This document shows, piece by piece, positions 1 to 8,835 of a DNA stretch of 36,308 nt. This DNA comes from an uncultured Collinsella sp. Its GTDB lineage: Bacteria; Actinomycetota; Coriobacteriia; Coriobacteriales; Coriobacteriaceae. The number at the start of each line of letters is the position of its first letter. Within the stretch, counting starts at the first letter, position 1. The notes under the pieces were generated by a model. It did not search any database. It was not told the DNA's origin and saw only the letters and a list, made by a program, of their open reading frames with translations. Position numbers and translations under genes: made by a program. Location: positions 1-36,308 of the forward strand of contig USPC01000007.1 in assembly GCA_900556605.1 (NCBI GenBank), written 5' to 3'.

Positions 1-72
1 CGGCGAGTTAGCCGGCAGGTCGGCATGTCAATCCTGGTCTAACAGAGCCTTATTTAATCCCCGTCCCGAAAT

Positions 73-486
73 TGAACCGCCCCCTCATTTCTTGAATATT
101 AGAAATGGGGGCTTCTTTATGGACGAGAGAGTCAGGCACGACGCCACGCTGAGGACTCTTTCAGCAGAGCTTTGCGACAGGGGGTACGGGCGCGCCGAAG
201 GCCGGCGGGAGGCCGAAGGGTGGCCGGACCCGGCCGGAGCCGGCGGCGTGCGAGGGCAAGCTCATGCGACGGAGCTGCTGCCCGGGCGCCTGAAGGACGA
301 ATTCTACAGGAACCGGACGTGGCGGAGCTTCGAGGAGTTCAAGCGGGACCTCGAAGCCTATACCGTTCACTGGAACAAGAGGAGGCAGGTTAAGCAAAAG
401 GGACTGACCCCGGAGGAGTTCCGGAATCAGTCCCCATGCGTGGCATAGGCCGCTAATTGACCCGTCTAAGTTTCGGGGGCAGTTCA
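73..486. mobile_element. Internally deleted IS3-family insertion sequence remnant
   Basis: The element is bounded by imperfect terminal inverted repeats: TGAACCGCCCCC at 73-84, and GGGGGCAGTTCA at 475-486, whose reverse complement TGAACTGCCCCC matches at 11 of 12 positions. Between them lies only about 390 bp, whereas IS3-family elements are usually 1.2-1.6 kb. The only recognisable coding content is the C-terminal end of an OrfB-type transposase in the 92-448 reading frame. This looks like a deletion derivative that cannot move by itself but could be moved in trans. No clear target-site duplication was seen outside the repeats. Confidence 0.65.
92..448 (+). pseudogene. IS3-family transposase fragment (OrfA-like start fused to OrfB end)
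   Basis: The frame encodes 118 residues. Residues from about 65 to the end contain GRLKDEFY, then FEEFKRDLEAYTVHWNKRR and a closing LTPEEFR. This is the typical C-terminus of IS3/IS150-group OrfB integrases, after the third catalytic acidic residue. The first part (DERVRHDATLRTLSAELCDRG) resembles an OrfA N-terminal helix-turn-helix start. The middle of the transposase, including the DDE core, is missing, so the product cannot be catalytic. An OrfA-like beginning joined in frame to the OrfB end implies one internal deletion. It is enclosed by the inverted repeats at 73-84 and 475-486. Confidence 0.65.
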
Positions 487-622
487 TTTCAGCGCCGCCC
501 GAGAAAGCTAAACGCCTTCTGGCAGGTTGTCCCGGACCGAGGGCGGCCACCTTGATCGCCCTCGGCCCTCACTCACCTCAACTGCTCCTCAATTACATAG
601 AGCTGGTCGAAAAGGGCGCAGG

Positions 623-2071
623 CTAGCGGGCGCCTTCCTCATCGTCGTTGGGCCGGTAGGTGATGAACTCGATAACAAAGGCCAGGACGGCAGAGGCGAG
701 CGAGGCGATGATCGCGAAGATCATGTGGGAGATCCCGGCGCCACCAGGGGTCCCGTCGATGAAGTTGAGCAGGTTGAAGACGCCGAGGCCGCCCGAGATG
801 TACATGAGGGCGCCCGTCATTCCCACGATGGCGCCGCCAACGGCGGAGCTCAGGCATGCCACGACGAACGCGCGCTTGTTGGGGAGGGCGATGCCGTAGA
901 TGCCCGGCTCGGTGACGCCGAAGAAGAAGGCGGAGATCATCGCGGGAAGGGCGATGCCGCGGAAGCGCTCGTCCTTGTTTCTGAGGTACATGGCAAAGAT
1001 GACCGCTCCGAGCGCGAACCCGTGGCCGATGGTGGCGGCGAGCACGCTGTCGTGGCCTAGGGTGTTCAGGTTCATGATGGAGATGGGGATGAGGCTCCAG
1101 TGGAAGCCGAAGATGACGAGGCACATCCACAGTCCGCCGACCAGGGCGCTGCCCAGGACGGAACCAACCACGGGAAGCTGGAAGATGAACGAGAACGCCG
1201 CGCTCAGCAGGTTGGTGATGAGGGTGGCCACCGGGCCGATGACGAGGTAGCCCAAGACGATGGAGACCGTCATCGTGGCGAGCGGGACGAGGAACATCTT
1301 GAGCGCAGTCGGCATCCAGCTCTTGAGCCAGCGCTCAAGGATAGAGCCGAACCACACCATGAGAAGGACGGGAATCACCGAGCTCACGTAGCCGGACACG
1401 GGCATGATGATGGGGACCCCGAGGGCGGTGGCGTACCACGAGAACGTGCCGGCCACGCCGAGGTCGATGCTGCCGAGCGCCTCACCCGAGGTCAGGGCGA
1501 CCATCGTCGGGTAGAGGAGCGCCACGCCGATTGCCACGCCGGTGAACTCGTTCATGCGGAACTTGCGCGCGGCACTGAATGCCAGGGCGACGGGGAGGAA
1601 GTAGAAGAAGCCGTCAGCCACGGTGTAGAGCAGCGTGTAGAGGCCGTCGTTTGCAAAGGCCGGGACGAAGTAGGTGATGAGGGCAAGCAGTCCCTTCATG
1701 ATGCCTGCGGCGGCAAGCGGTCCCAGGATGGGCTGGAAGATGCCAGAGATGAGGTCGATGACGACGGAGGCAACGGTCTTATCGCCCTGGGGCTCGTCGT
1801 CGGCGCTTGCGCCGCCCGAGAAGTTGCCGGCCTCCAGGACCGCGTCGTAGACGTCCTCGACGATGTTACCCACGACCACCTGGTACTGGCCGTTGGCCTG
1901 GATGACCTGGATAACGCCCTTGAGGGCCTCGATCTTGGCAGTGTTGGCGCGGGACTCGTCCTTGAGCTTGAAGCGCACGCGCGTGATGCAGTGCGCGACG
2001 CTGGCGACGTTCTCGGCGCCGCCTACGTTCTCGAGTATGGATCTGGCCAGATCGTCGTATTTTTCAGCCAT
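623..2071 (-). CDS. PTS beta-glucoside transporter subunit EIIBC
   Basis: This is a 482-residue membrane permease of the phosphotransferase system that imports and phosphorylates a beta-glucoside. The N-terminal EIIB domain (about residues 1-85) carries the phospho-acceptor cysteine, Cys28, in the motif HCITRVRF. The rest is a hydrophobic EIIC domain of about ten membrane segments, with the family motif GVTEPGIYG near residue 390. A C-terminal EIIA domain, present in BglF/BglP-type proteins of about 620 residues, is absent, so an EIIA must be supplied in trans. It starts 31 bp after the 6-phospho-beta-glucosidase gene on the same strand, and the two very likely form one operon. The start has a SD-like AAGGAGA upstream. 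The exact sugar (cellobiose, arbutin, salicin) cannot be told from sequence. Confidence 0.9.
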   Translation of the reverse strand: MAEKYDDLARSILENVGGAENVASVAHCITRVRFKLKDESRANTAKIEALKGVIQVIQANGQYQVVVGNIVEDVYDAVLEAGNFSGGASADDEPQGDKTVASVVIDLISGIFQPILGPLAAAGIMKGLLALITYFVPAFANDGLYTLLYTVADGFFYFLPVALAFSAARKFRMNEFTGVAIGVALLYPTMVALTSGEALGSIDLGVAGTFSWYATALGVPIIMPVSGYVSSVIPVLLMVWFGSILERWLKSWMPTALKMFLVPLATMTVSIVLGYLVIGPVATLITNLLSAAFSFIFQLPVVGSVLGSALVGGLWMCLVIFGFHWSLIPISIMNLNTLGHDSVLAATIGHGFALGAVIFAMYLRNKDERFRGIALPAMISAFFFGVTEPGIYGIALPNKRAFVVACLSSAVGGAIVGMTGALMYISGGLGVFNLLNFIDGTPGGAGISHMIFAIIASLASAVLAFVIEFITYRPNDDEEGAR

Positions 2072-2102
2072 TATTTTCTCCTTAGCGATATTGCCCGGGC
2101 GG

Positions 2103-3596
<1,494 letters not shown>

Positions 3597-3655
3597 TCAC
3601 GCGCCGGGCCCGTGGCCCTTTCCCTGATGCGCGCGGGCCGCCTGTGAAGGGGTGA

Positions 3656-4636
3656 CTAGCTGACGGCTTGTCCTGCGGCGGCGCGACGTGCCTCCCGGCC
3701 TCCAAGCAGGGAGGGGACCTGCGCCAGGCACACGCCGGCGAGGATGATGGCGACGCCCAGCCACTCGACGACGCCGAGCGGCTCGCCGAGGACAATCATG
3801 GCAATGAGCAGGCCGGCGGGGAGTTCCGCGGCGGCCATGACAGTGGAGAGGCCCGCGGGCAGGTGCGGAGAGCCCATGCCGAAGAGCAGGACCGGGCAGA
3901 GCATGCCAAAGAAGCCGGCGATGACGGCAAAGGGCAGGATGCCCTGGGCGAGGACGCCCGAGACGACGTAGTCCGGGCACACCGTGAGCGACATGACCAC
4001 GGAGCCCGCGCACACGATGACGCCGCGCTGCTCGGACGAGCAGGGGGCCTCGACCTTGCCGGAGAGGGTGACAAAGAGGGAGCAGGATACGGCCGCCCCC
4101 AGCGCGCAGAGCAGGGCCACGGGGTCGTACCCGGTGATGCCGGTCTTGTAGACGCCGCTGGCGAACACCGTCCCGAAGACGATGACCAGGGCGGAGGCCA
4201 CTTGGAGGAGCCTCGGCGGCCGGCGCGTCATGACGGTCTGCCACACGAGCCCCAGCCACGTGAACTGGAAGAGGAGCGTGAGCGCCACCGGGGCGGGCAG
4301 CACGCTCATGGCGTAGCAGTAGAGGATTGAGGTGAGGCAGGTGAGGGCTCCCAGGCCCATGAGCTTGAGGGCGAGCTTCCAGCCCACGCGCTGCCAGCGG
4401 TGCCCGAGTGCGTGCCCTGCGAGCGTGGCAAGGGCGAAGAAGAGGCAGCCGAACCACGCCTGGCTCGCCACCACCTGCGCCGAGGTGAAGCCCGCGGCGT
4501 AGGCGAGCTTGTAGGTCGTGGCCATCGCGCCGTAGCAGGCGCCGCCCGCAAAGACCTGGAGCGCCGCCTTGGCCTGTCCCGCGCCCGTGGCTCCTGCCCC
4601 GGCGGCCTGTTGCTTGATTGTGTTTGTTCCTGCCAT
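3656..4636 (-). CDS. EamA/DMT-family transporter
   Basis: The 326-residue polytopic protein has about ten hydrophobic segments arranged as two EamA repeats, typical of drug/metabolite transporter superfamily exporters. The second repeat contains LPAGLSTVMAAAELPAGLL and LGEPLGVVEWLGVAII, the conserved end-of-repeat pattern. The reading frame is open further upstream, but I chose the ATG at 4636 because GGGAG lies just upstream and the additional N-terminal 68 codons read like untranslated leader. The substrate cannot be inferred. The roughly 195-nt leader contains a strong terminator hairpin (see 4754-4789), suggesting attenuation control. The 122-bp gap to the downstream 6-phospho-beta-glucosidase gene makes co-transcription possible but unproven. 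Confidence 0.85.
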   Translation of the reverse strand: MAGTNTIKQQAAGAGATGAGQAKAALQVFAGGACYGAMATTYKLAYAAGFTSAQVVASQAWFGCLFFALATLAGHALGHRWQRVGWKLALKLMGLGALTCLTSILYCYAMSVLPAPVALTLLFQFTWLGLVWQTVMTRRPPRLLQVASALVIVFGTVFASGVYKTGITGYDPVALLCALGAAVSCSLFVTLSGKVEAPCSSEQRGVIVCAGSVVMSLTVCPDYVVSGVLAQGILPFAVIAGFFGMLCPVLLFGMGSPHLPAGLSTVMAAAELPAGLLIAMIVLGEPLGVVEWLGVAIILAGVCLAQVPSLLGGREARRAAAGQAVS

Positions 4637-4753
4637 TAGGCTCCCTTCCGTCTGCTGTCTTGCAGATGCACGTCTCGTGCGTCTGTTCCCTGCAGTCGGA
4701 AGGTGGGCTCGTGCGGTCTTCTGGCGGTGCATGTGGTACCTGCTGCCAAGACG

Positions 4754-4789
4754 AAAAAAGCCACGCAACCGACTGCTCGGTTGCGTGGC
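4754..4789 (-). terminator. Rho-independent terminator inside the EamA gene leader (candidate attenuator)
   Basis: A perfect 13-bp stem (4760-4772 with 4777-4789) and a 4-nt loop is followed, on the minus strand, by six T residues (4759-4754). No gene ends just upstream on this strand, so the terminator lies in the 5' leader of the EamA gene. On the minus strand GCGTGG at 4822-4817 can pair with CCACGC at 4788-4783 in the terminator 5' arm, and a CCCAG/CTGGG hairpin (4836-4806) encloses that segment, giving possible alternative folds. Confidence 0.65.
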
Positions 4790-4838
4790 AAAAAGGTGGC
4801 TAGCGCCCAGAAAAGTCCACGCGTTTTTAGACTGGGAC

Positions 4839-4868
4839 AAAGTACTACAACAGGTGAGATTCCGTCAA
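4839..4868 (-). promoter_or_regulatory. Putative sigma-70 promoter for the EamA transporter gene
   Basis: On the minus strand TTGACG (4868-4863) is followed after 18 bp by TACTTT (4844-4839). Initiation near 4832 would place the transcript start at the first leader hairpin. The -35 is good and the -10 weak. Confidence 0.35.
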
Positions 4869-4958
4869 GAAAAAAACCGAGGAAAAAAGTGAGCCTCTGC
4901 CCGCCGTACCTGTGGCGGTCGTTCCCCGAACGGGGTGGTGCTGTCGGGGACTGTCTCG

Positions 4959-5084
4959 ATCTGTAACAGTAAGACCCGGTTTTGGTCCGTAGATGTTACA
5001 GATTTAGACATTTTGTCGGGGCGGTTTCCGTTTGTCTTGATCTGTAACAGTTAGGGGTCAAAAGTGGGTCTAGATGTTACAGAT
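4959..5084. repeat. Two tandem copies of an ATCTGTAACA / TGTTACAGAT inverted repeat
   Basis: Copy 1 has arms at 4959-4968 and 4994-5003. Copy 2 has arms at 5040-5049 and 5075-5084. Arms are 10-bp perfect inverted repeats, both copies have the same 35-bp arm-to-arm offset, and the copies are 81 bp apart. Flanking bases are also shared, including TGTCGGGG before each copy (starting near 4942 and 5014) and TAGA before each right arm. The spacers differ. They lie in the roughly 580-bp gap between the divergent EamA and DJ-1 genes, and may be operators or a REP-like element. Confidence 0.7.
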
Positions 5085-5218
5085 TGAGATTGTTGAGGAT
5101 GGGTGAGGGTAGCCAATTCGGACGGGGCTATTTTAAACATTGGGAAATCGAGCGTGGCAAGCGGAGGTCTTCGGGGTATAAGACGGCTAATTGTATGCCG
5201 CCCATGAAAGGAACCCTC

Positions 5219-5761
5219 ATGCCCAGCGTTGCCGTTCTCGCCGCCGATGGCTTTGAAACTATTGAATGCTTGACCATGGTCGATGTCATGCGTCGCGGCG
5301 GCGTGCGCGCCACACTCGTCTCGATCATGCCCACGCGTGAGGTCGTAAGCTCGCTGCAGATCCCCGTGACCTGCGATGCACTCTTTGATGAGATCAACTT
5401 TGACGAGTACGACTGCGTCGTGCTGCCCGGCGGCCTGCCCGGTGCCACCAACCTGCGCGCAGATCAGCGCGTCTGCGACGTGGTCTGCGAGTTCGCCGCG
5501 ACCAAGCACGTCGCCGCCATCTGCGCCGCCCCGTTTATCCTGGGCGAGCTCGACCTGCTCGAGGGGCGCCATGCCACGTGCTTCCCTGGCTTTGAGAAAA
5601 GCTTCCCCGAGGGCGCCTATACCGGCGAGAAGGTTACGCAAGACGGCAACATCATCACCGCCAGCGGCATGGCCCAGTCGCTCCCCTTTGCGCTTGAGCT
5701 GCTGCGCACGATCGCCGGCGACAAGGCTGTCGAGAAGGTCGCCGAGGGCATCCAACTATGA
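5219..5761 (+). CDS. DJ-1/PfpI family protein (YajL/ThiJ type)
   Basis: The 180-residue protein belongs to the DJ-1/PfpI superfamily. The nucleophile-elbow cysteine Cys102 lies in AAICAAPFILGE, and the partner acidic residue Glu13 in AADGFETIE. The turn VVLPGGLPGATNL (about 67-79) is typical of the DJ-1/YajL branch, proposed to act on glyoxal-type adducts or as a chaperone. The true biochemical role is unsettled for the family. The frame is open upstream, but ATG 5219 has AAAGGA a few bases ahead and begins with the canonical first strand. The stop overlaps the start of maf by 4 nt (ATGA), so the two are translationally coupled. Confidence 0.9.
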   Translation: MPSVAVLAADGFETIECLTMVDVMRRGGVRATLVSIMPTREVVSSLQIPVTCDALFDEINFDEYDCVVLPGGLPGATNLRADQRVCDVVCEFAATKHVAAICAAPFILGELDLLEGRHATCFPGFEKSFPEGAYTGEKVTQDGNIITASGMAQSLPFALELLRTIAGDKAVEKVAEGIQL

Positions 5762-6339
5762 TTTTGGCTTCGCAATCACCGCGCCGCATCGAGTTGATGC
5801 GCGAGGCAGGGTATGACATTCGCGTGATTCCTGCCGATATCGACGAAACGCCGTTTGATGGCGAGGCCCCGCTTACGCTCGTTGAACGTTTAGCACGCTC
5901 AAAAGCCGCTGCCGTTGCTGCCGAGTATGCCGAGCCCAATGAGCTGACGGTCGCGGCCGACACCATCGTCACCTTTGACGGCAAGATTCTGGGCAAGCCG
6001 GCAACCGAGGACGAGGCGCGCACTATGCTCCGTGAGCTTTCGGGCCGCACGCACCAGGTCGCAACCGGCGTCTGCATCGTTAAGGCAGGCGATACGGCCG
6101 CCCCGCATGCCGCCGAGAGCCTGTCCTTTGTCGATGTGACCGACGTGACGTTCTACGAGCTCACCGACGAGCAGATCGAGCGCTACGTCGCCTCGGGTGA
6201 GCCCATGGACAAGGCCGGCGCCTACGGCATTCAGGGCACAGGCGGACGCATGCTCGTGCACGATATTTCGGGCGACTTCTATAACGTGGTGGGCCTACCC
6301 ATCGCCCGCGTCGCGCGCGCGATTCAAAAACTCTCGTAA
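5758..6339 (+). CDS. maf: Maf family nucleotide pyrophosphatase
   Basis: This 193-residue cytoplasmic nucleoside triphosphate pyrophosphatase is of the Maf family, which hydrolyses dTTP/UTP or modified NTPs to monophosphates as a house-cleaning step. It opens with the family signature ILASQSPRRIELM (residues 2-14). It then shows ERLARSKA, the catalytic/metal AADTIV (about 66-71), ILGKP, and the C-terminal DKAGAYGIQGTGG motif. Length is normal. The start overlaps the DJ-1 stop codon (ATGA), so the genes form an operon. The likely substrate class (YhdE-like dTTP/UTP) is inferred from general resemblance only. Confidence 0.93.
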   Translation: MILASQSPRRIELMREAGYDIRVIPADIDETPFDGEAPLTLVERLARSKAAAVAAEYAEPNELTVAADTIVTFDGKILGKPATEDEARTMLRELSGRTHQVATGVCIVKAGDTAAPHAAESLSFVDVTDVTFYELTDEQIERYVASGEPMDKAGAYGIQGTGGRMLVHDISGDFYNVVGLPIARVARAIQKLS

Positions 6340-6440
6340 TTGCATCTGGCGCCGGGTATTCCCCAGCGCCTACAATTTTGGCGTACCGTACGGATCCCGA
6401 CCGGGCACAAGGCGCGGCGGAAAACCGATAGGAGTTAAAC

Positions 6441-7442
6441 ATGGATACACTGCTCGAGGCCATTGACGTCTGCGATGTCGATGGCTTTTGCTATGGCAAC
6501 TATACGGACGAGGAGGCCGGCACCGGTTGCACCGTAATCGTGGCACCCGAAGGCGCCACCGGCGGCGTTGACGTTCGCGGCGGTGCCCCAGCATCGCGCG
6601 AAACCGACCTGCTGCGACCCGAGAACACCGTCGACAAGGTCCACGCCGTCTGCCTTTCAGGTGGATCGGCCTTTGGCCTCGAGGCTGCAAGCGGCGTCGC
6701 TCGCGAGCTTGAGAGCCGCGGCATCGGCCTTCCCGTCGGCCCCACGCAGGTGCCTATCGTGTGCTCCAGCTGTATCTTCGACCTCGCCTTTGGTAACCCC
6801 ACCGTTCGCCCCGACATTGAGGCCGGCATCGCCGCGGTGCGCGAAGCACTCGACAACACCCCCACCAAGCTCGAACAGGGCAACGTGGGCGCCGGCACGG
6901 GTGCCACCGTCGGAAAGCTCATGGGGCCCGCCACCTGCATGAAGGCCGGCCTTGGCGCTGCCGCCGTGGCGCTCGGTCCCGTTAAGGTAGGCGCCGTGGT
7001 TTCGGTCAACGCCTGCGGCAACGTGGTCGACCCCTTCACCGGCGAGTGGGTCGCCGGTATGCGCGCCGCAGCCGATAGTGACCAGATCGTCGACATGGAA
7101 CTCGCAGCCTTTGCCGCCGCCGGATCCATGCAGATGCCGCTCGACCGCACCAACACCACCATCAGCTGCATCGTCACCAACGTGGAACTCACTAAGGCAC
7201 AAGCCACCAAGGTCTCCCAGATGGCCGCAGACGCCTACGCACACGCCATCCGTCCCACGCATACCACCAACGACGGCGACACTATCTACACCCTCGCCAG
7301 CGGCAAACTAGGCGCCCAGGCAAGCGCCGCCGTTCCCCTAGACTTACTGGGTATGCTCGCCGTAAGGGCCCTACAGACCGCCATCGTAAACGGAGCAAAA
7401 ACCGCCAAAACCTCCCACGGCATCCCCGGCGCCGCAAAGTAA
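6441..7442 (+). CDS. P1 family peptidase (S58, DmpA/NylC-like)
   Basis: The 333-residue protein belongs to the DmpA/NylC group of N-terminal-nucleophile hydrolases, which self-cleave to expose a catalytic Ser or Thr. The central GNVGAGTGATVGK (about residues 151-163) and CLSGGSAFGLEAASGV (about 70-85) match the family. The late segment DGDTIYTLASGK is also conserved in this group. Members cleave N-terminal residues or beta-amino-acid and nylon-type amides, and the natural substrate here is unknown. The start is preceded by AGGAG at about 6431. It sits 101 bp after maf, possibly in the same transcript, and is followed by two nested palindromes that may terminate it. Confidence 0.85.
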   Translation: MDTLLEAIDVCDVDGFCYGNYTDEEAGTGCTVIVAPEGATGGVDVRGGAPASRETDLLRPENTVDKVHAVCLSGGSAFGLEAASGVARELESRGIGLPVGPTQVPIVCSSCIFDLAFGNPTVRPDIEAGIAAVREALDNTPTKLEQGNVGAGTGATVGKLMGPATCMKAGLGAAAVALGPVKVGAVVSVNACGNVVDPFTGEWVAGMRAAADSDQIVDMELAAFAAAGSMQMPLDRTNTTISCIVTNVELTKAQATKVSQMAADAYAHAIRPTHTTNDGDTIYTLASGKLGAQASAAVPLDLLGMLAVRALQTAIVNGAKTAKTSHGIPGAAK

Positions 7443-7454
7443 ACTAGCTCGTCC

Positions 7455-7579
7455 GGTTGCCCGGCGGGGCTTGGTTATGTTTGCTGCTCTACAGTCCTGG
7501 CTCGCGCGAAGAGCACATTAAGTGCTCTTCGGCTCGTGCGGAACTCGCGACAAACATAACCAAGCCCCACCGGGCAACC
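7455..7579. repeat. Nested palindrome A (29-bp outer arms, 10-bp inner hairpin)
   Basis: The outer arms 7455-7483 and 7551-7579 are inverted repeats matching at 28 of 29 positions. Inside, 7507-7516 and 7522-7531 (CGAAGAGCAC / GTGCTCTTCG) form a perfect 10-bp hairpin with a 5-nt loop. It lies between the convergent peptidase and glycosyltransferase genes. No T-tract follows either strand. Confidence 0.85.
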
Positions 7580-7672
7580 TACCAACCAGATTCTTTTCAG
7601 CCCAGGCCCCTGTGTACCGCGCGTCGAAGATCTTCAAATTCAGCTTGCTGACATAAAGCGGGACATAGCAGA

Positions 7673-7781
7673 GGACCCCTGGTCCTTAACTTGATACGAG
7701 TTCCGCACGCAAAGGAGGCGCCAGTGGCGCCTCCGTCTTGCGCAGGACTGTTCGAAGTAGCAAGTTAAGGACCAGGGGTCC
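7673..7781. repeat. Nested palindrome B (21-bp perfect outer arms, inner GGAGGCGCC hairpin)
   Basis: Outer arms 7673-7693 and 7761-7781 are perfect 21-bp inverted repeats. Inside, CGCAA/TTGCG (7708-7712, 7738-7742) and GGAGGCGCC/GGCGCCTCC (7714-7722, 7726-7734) form a further stem. Together with palindrome A it fills most of the 361-bp intergenic region 7443-7803, which otherwise shows no gene. Confidence 0.85.
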
Positions 7782-7803
7782 CCGTTACCCGAGCGTTTAT
7801 GCA

Positions 7804-8835
7804 CTAGTTGAATTTGAAAATCTTTGAGGCAAGACGGTATAGGCCGAGTGTGGTTTTGTCTCCGGCCCGTCCGCGCAGATTGGTGAAGAACCCGACCACG
7901 CCGTAGCGGGCACGACGATACATGCGCTCGTCGTAGGCCTTCAAATCATTCCACAGCGTCTTTAGGCGCTCGTCGGCGCAATCTTCCTCGGAAAGCTTGG
8001 TGAGCACCGAGCAGATCGCCATCATCATGGTGAAGTAGCCCATCATGTACGAACGTAGGCGTGACGACTCGACATCGCTGTACAGGTGGTACGACTCCAT
8101 CATGATACGCGTAACACGGAACTGCTGGTCCAGACGCTTGACCATCGTTGCCTCGTTGACGCTCTGGCCTTCGCGACCGATAAAGTAGCGATAGAGGTCG
8201 ATGTCGGCGTAGTACATGGTCTTGCAACGCGGCAGCGGCACGTAGGCGTAGATGTTGTCCACATAGAACGTGTGCGGCGGCATGGGAAGGTTGGACTCGC
8301 GCAGCACATCCGTGCGATAGCACAGGCTGTGCATGAGTAGGTTCTGGTCCAAGCGGAAATGACCGATCTGATCCCAGGAAAAGATCTTTTTGTGCGGCAG
8401 GGCAAATTTGTAGCCAATAGCGGTATGCGTGCCCTCGTAAACCTTCTCGTACACGTAGTTCGAGATAAATAAGTCAACGCGCTGATCGCGCTCCTCAAAG
8501 CCACGCAGAATCGACAGCATGGTCGAAAGGGCAGCGCCGTCAAGCCAGTCGTCCGAATCAACAACCTTGTAGTAGGTGCCCTGCGCCTCGCGCAGACCCG
8601 AAAGGACGGCAATACCGTGACCGCCGTTCTCCTGGTGCACCGCGCGGATGATTCCAGGATAACGGGCCTCCCACTCGTCGGCCTTGGCGGCCGTCTCGTC
8701 CTTGGAGCCGTCGTCCACCACGATAATCTCGATATCGGTGGCGTAATTGCTCCCCTCCAAGATGGAGGTGATGCAATGGTCCATGTCCTTGGCGGCGTTA
8801 TACGAGGGAATACCGAATGTTATGACTTTATGCAT
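7804..8835 (-). CDS. Family 2 glycosyltransferase
   Basis: The 343-residue cytoplasmic or membrane-associated GT-A glycosyltransferase starts with KVITFGIPSYNAAKDMDHC. It carries the nucleotide-sugar motif VVDDGS (39-44) and the metal-binding DSDDW (93-97). It would transfer a sugar to a cell-surface glycan or lipid-linked acceptor. The gene begins inside the last codons of glf: ATG at 8835 overlaps the glf stop by 8 nt, so translation is coupled. An in-frame ATG six codons earlier exists, but the protein resembles GT2 starts better from 8835. Proximity to glf suggests a galactofuranose-containing polymer, though the donor and acceptor cannot be read from sequence. No transmembrane helix is evident. 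Confidence 0.85.
   Translation of the reverse strand: MHKVITFGIPSYNAAKDMDHCITSILEGSNYATDIEIIVVDDGSKDETAAKADEWEARYPGIIRAVHQENGGHGIAVLSGLREAQGTYYKVVDSDDWLDGAALSTMLSILRGFEERDQRVDLFISNYVYEKVYEGTHTAIGYKFALPHKKIFSWDQIGHFRLDQNLLMHSLCYRTDVLRESNLPMPPHTFYVDNIYAYVPLPRCKTMYYADIDLYRYFIGREGQSVNEATMVKRLDQQFRVTRIMMESYHLYSDVESSRLRSYMMGYFTMMMAICSVLTKLSEEDCADERLKTLWNDLKAYDERMYRRARYGVVGFFTNLRGRAGDKTTLGLYRLASKIFKFN

Noticed and set aside
537..565. Hairpin CCGAGGGCG / CGCCCTCGG after the PTS gene as terminator
   Set aside because: There is no T-run on either strand, and it lies 58 bp beyond the stop. Too weak to call.
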